Of a stretch of 64,000 nt of DNA, positions 62,390 through 64,000 are shown in pieces. The stretch is from Rhodobacteraceae bacterium (ex Bugula neritina AB1) (GTDB lineage: Bacteria > Pseudomonadota > Alphaproteobacteria > Rhodobacterales > Rhodobacteraceae): NCBI GenBank assembly GCA_001730095.1, contig MDLF01000086.1, positions 62,001 to 126,000 on the forward strand, in the 5' to 3' direction. Each line of letters begins with the position of its first letter. Positions within the stretch are counted from its first letter, which is position 1. A model generated the notes under the pieces. The model did no database searches. It saw nothing but the letters and a program-made list of their open reading frames with translations, and was not told the origin of the DNA. The translations under genes were made by a program, and so were the position numbers.

Positions 62390-62859
62390 CAGTCCGCCCC
62401 ACTCTGCTGCGTGTTCACATAATCGATCACGCGGTCGATATCGACGAACTCATTCTCGACCAGCGGCCGGGCATTGGTCTGCACCACGTGACACTGAGTG
62501 CAGAAATAGCGCCGTGGACTGATCGCGCCGAGTGTCTGGCCTTCGCGGTTCATGAAATGGGTGACCGAGATCATCGGCGCCTGACTGACTTCCACGGCGG
62601 TACGGCTGTGGCAGGTCAGGCATTTGTTGGAGTTCAGATCAACCTGGTAGTTGTCGGTCTTGTGCGGGATCAGCGGCGGCTGATCCGGGTAGTTGCGCAC
62701 CTGACGGATGTCGGTGTTGACGATGCCGGGGATCTGGGTGGCTTCGCCCTCTTGGTCCAGCGGCGCGGTGTTGCGCAGCGTGGCGACCTGGTTCTGGGCA
62801 ACGGCTGCCGTGGCCATAAAAACCGGAACAGCCAGGACGGCGAGACGGAGAAGTTTCAT
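62389..62859 (-). CDS. napB: Diheme cytochrome c NapB
   Basis: This 156-residue small subunit of periplasmic nitrate reductase has a signal peptide (about 1-19, AAVA-Q) and two heme motifs, CLTCHS and CTQCHV. The start at 62859 (MKLLRL) gives the expected signal peptide. The stop overlaps napC. It lies 8 bases after napA. Confidence 0.95.
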   Translation of the reverse strand: MKLLRLAVLAVPVFMATAAVAQNQVATLRNTAPLDQEGEATQIPGIVNTDIRQVRNYPDQPPLIPHKTDNYQVDLNSNKCLTCHSRTAVEVSQAPMISVTHFMNREGQTLGAISPRRYFCTQCHVVQTNARPLVENEFVDIDRVIDYVNTQQSGAD

Positions 62860-62867
62860 GACGGGCC

Positions 62868-64000
62868 TCACACTGCTTCGATACGGACTGCACATTTTTT
62901 GAAGTCCGTCTGTTTCGAAATCGGATCGGTGGCGTCCAGCGTGACCTTGTTGATCAGCCGGCGCGCATCGAACCAGGGTACAAACACCAACCCTTTGGGC
63001 GGCTTGTTGCGGCCGCGGGTTTCAATCCGGGTGCGGATTTCGCCGCGCCGCGAAATGATCCGCACTTCGGTGCCACGCCGAAATCCCTGCGCCTTGGCAT
63101 CGTCCGGGTGCATGTAACAGAGCGCATCGGGAACGGCCTGATACAGCTCCGGCACCCGCTGAGTCATCGAGCCTGAATGCCAGTGCTCCAGCACGCGGCC
63201 AGTGGACAGCCACATCGGGTATTCCGCATCCGGGCTTTCCGCCGGTGGTTCATAAGGCAGCGCAAAAATCACCGCCTTGCCGTCGGGCTTGCCGTAAAAC
63301 TCGTAATCCGAGCCGGGTTTGACGTAGGGATCTGAACCTTCCTTGAACCGCCAGCGGGTTTCCTTGCCGTCCACCACGGGCCAGCGCAGGCCGCGCACCT
63401 CGTGGTAACGGTCGAACGGCGCCAGATCGTGCGCCTTGCCGCGACCGAATTCGGCGTATTCCTCAAACAGGCCCTTCTGGATGTAGAAACCAAAGTCCTC
63501 GGATTCGTGGTTGCCGTATTCCTTTGCCTTCTCGGACAGCTCGAACTGGTCGACCTTGCCATTGGCGAACAGCACTTCGAACAGGGTCTTGCCCTTGTAT
63601 TCGGGGTTGGCGTCCAGAATTTCCGCAGGCCAGACCTCATCCGTGGTGAAGCGCTTGGAGAACTCTGCCAGCTGCCACAGGTCGGATTTGGAGTCGCCCG
63701 GCGCGTTGACCAGCTGATACCAGAACTGGGTGCGGCGCTCGGCGTTGCCAAAAGCACCTTCCTTCTCGACCCACATGGCGGCGGGCAGGATCAGGTCGGC
63801 GGCCTCTGCCGTCACCGTCGGATAGGCATCCGACACCACGATGAAGTTGTCGGGGTTGCGGTAGCCCGGCAGCCCTTCCTCCATCATGTTCGGCGCGGCC
63901 TGCATGTTGTTGTTCACCTGCACCCAGTAGCAGTTGATCTTGCCGTCCTTCAGATCGCGGTTCTGCTTTACCGCGTGGGAACCGACCCAGCCGGGGACAG
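62868..64000 (-). CDS. napA: Periplasmic nitrate reductase catalytic subunit NapA (C-terminal part, cut by window edge)
   Basis: The window holds the last 377 codons; the start lies beyond base 64000. Conserved NapA segments are [66 protein letters not shown], and a C-terminal molybdopterin-binding part ending [17 protein letters not shown]. The complete protein reduces nitrate to nitrite with a bis-MGD molybdenum centre and a 4Fe-4S cluster. It is first in a napA-napB-napC order; upstream nap genes are outside. Confidence 0.96.
   Translation of the reverse strand, partial: VPGWVGSHAVKQNRDLKDGKINCYWVQVNNNMQAAPNMMEEGLPGYRNPDNFIVVSDAYPTVTAEAADLILPAAMWVEKEGAFGNAERRTQFWYQLVNAPGDSKSDLWQLAEFSKRFTTDEVWPAEILDANPEYKGKTLFEVLFANGKVDQFELSEKAKEYGNHESEDFGFYIQKGLFEEYAEFGRGKAHDLAPFDRYHEVRGLRWPVVDGKETRWRFKEGSDPYVKPGSDYEFYGKPDGKAVIFALPYEPPAESPDAEYPMWLSTGRVLEHWHSGSMTQRVPELYQAVPDALCYMHPDDAKAQGFRRGTEVRIISRRGEIRTRIETRGRNKPPKGLVFVPWFDARRLINKVTLDATDPISKQTDFKKCAVRIEAV

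Noticed and set aside
1..64000. tRNA, rRNA, CRISPR array, insertion sequence or prophage
   Set aside because: I looked on both strands and saw no cloverleaf with a GTTCRA arm, no regularly spaced repeats, and no transposase, integrase or phage structural protein.

Overview
The window is a high-GC stretch of an alphaproteobacterial chromosome, most likely a marine Rhodobacteraceae (Roseobacter-group) bacterium. This rests on gene content and style: a MoxR/DUF58/DUF4159 membrane operon, DUF1285, DUF2798 and DUF1203 proteins, a cytochrome c2-type protein, a GTTC-N7-GTTC-type SOS box, a periplasmic nitrate reductase, and many ATGA/GTGA start-stop overlaps. I read this from protein motifs alone, so the genus is not fixed. 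No rRNA, tRNA, CRISPR array, insertion sequence or phage gene was seen.

Layout. 1-1721: EnvC-like protein (cut by the left edge) and gpmI. 1868-4795: error-prone polymerase dnaE2, lacking its usual C-terminal domain and with an SOS box at its start. 5029-8797: small genes (DUF1203, a membrane-anchored LAS-type peptidase with atypical base composition, an ABC ATPase without a permease, a CHCC zinc-finger protein, a flavodoxin-fold protein, a lipoprotein). 8973-13926: polA, DUF2798, a hydroxypyruvate isomerase-like protein, DUF1285. 13979-20724: the moxR/DUF58/DUF4159/membrane-protein operon. 20856-21420: a decayed hydratase gene. 21450-29041: an alpha-2-macroglobulin and penicillin-binding protein 1C pair. 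29193-31481: a hybrid sensor kinase. 31828-39018: yaaA, recQ, yggT, a thioesterase-like gene, an MFS transporter, mepA and a phytase-like protein. 39217-40536: a queuosine-precursor transporter, a short structured transcript with a 25-codon ORF, and the ribosome-rescue factor arfB. 40600-45421: SDR, cupin, P1 peptidase, cytochrome c, idi, and an FAD monooxygenase. 45669-48920 (minus): glpK, panC, panB. 49085-56188: an oligopeptide-type ABC transporter operon ending in a GNAT and an aldehyde dehydrogenase. 56269-60550 (minus): pncA, hybrid kinase, pncB. 60728-61639: trhO. 61721-64000 (minus): napA (partial), napB, napC.

Functional themes are cell-wall synthesis and remodelling (EnvC-like, PbpC with alpha-2-macroglobulin, MepA and a second LAS peptidase), DNA repair and damage tolerance (DnaE2, PolA, RecQ, YaaA), NAD salvage with an intercalated sensor kinase, pantothenate synthesis, translation quality control (ArfB, TrhO), and anaerobic respiration (Nap, with an FNR-type palindrome before the cytochrome c gene).

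The most unusual material lies between genes. Seven copies of a palindromic repeat (A-G) share a fixed architecture: a GC-rich hairpin, the core CCCAAC, a second hairpin whose sequence differs in every copy but still pairs, and then GGCGGGAG. A second short repeat, TTCATCTTTC..CAAATACTC, occurs three times, once at the truncated end of dnaE2. The yhhQ-arfB gap carries a promoter, a strong ribosome binding site with a perfect 9-base complement downstream, a tiny ORF and an intrinsic terminator. It looks like an attenuator or an sRNA.
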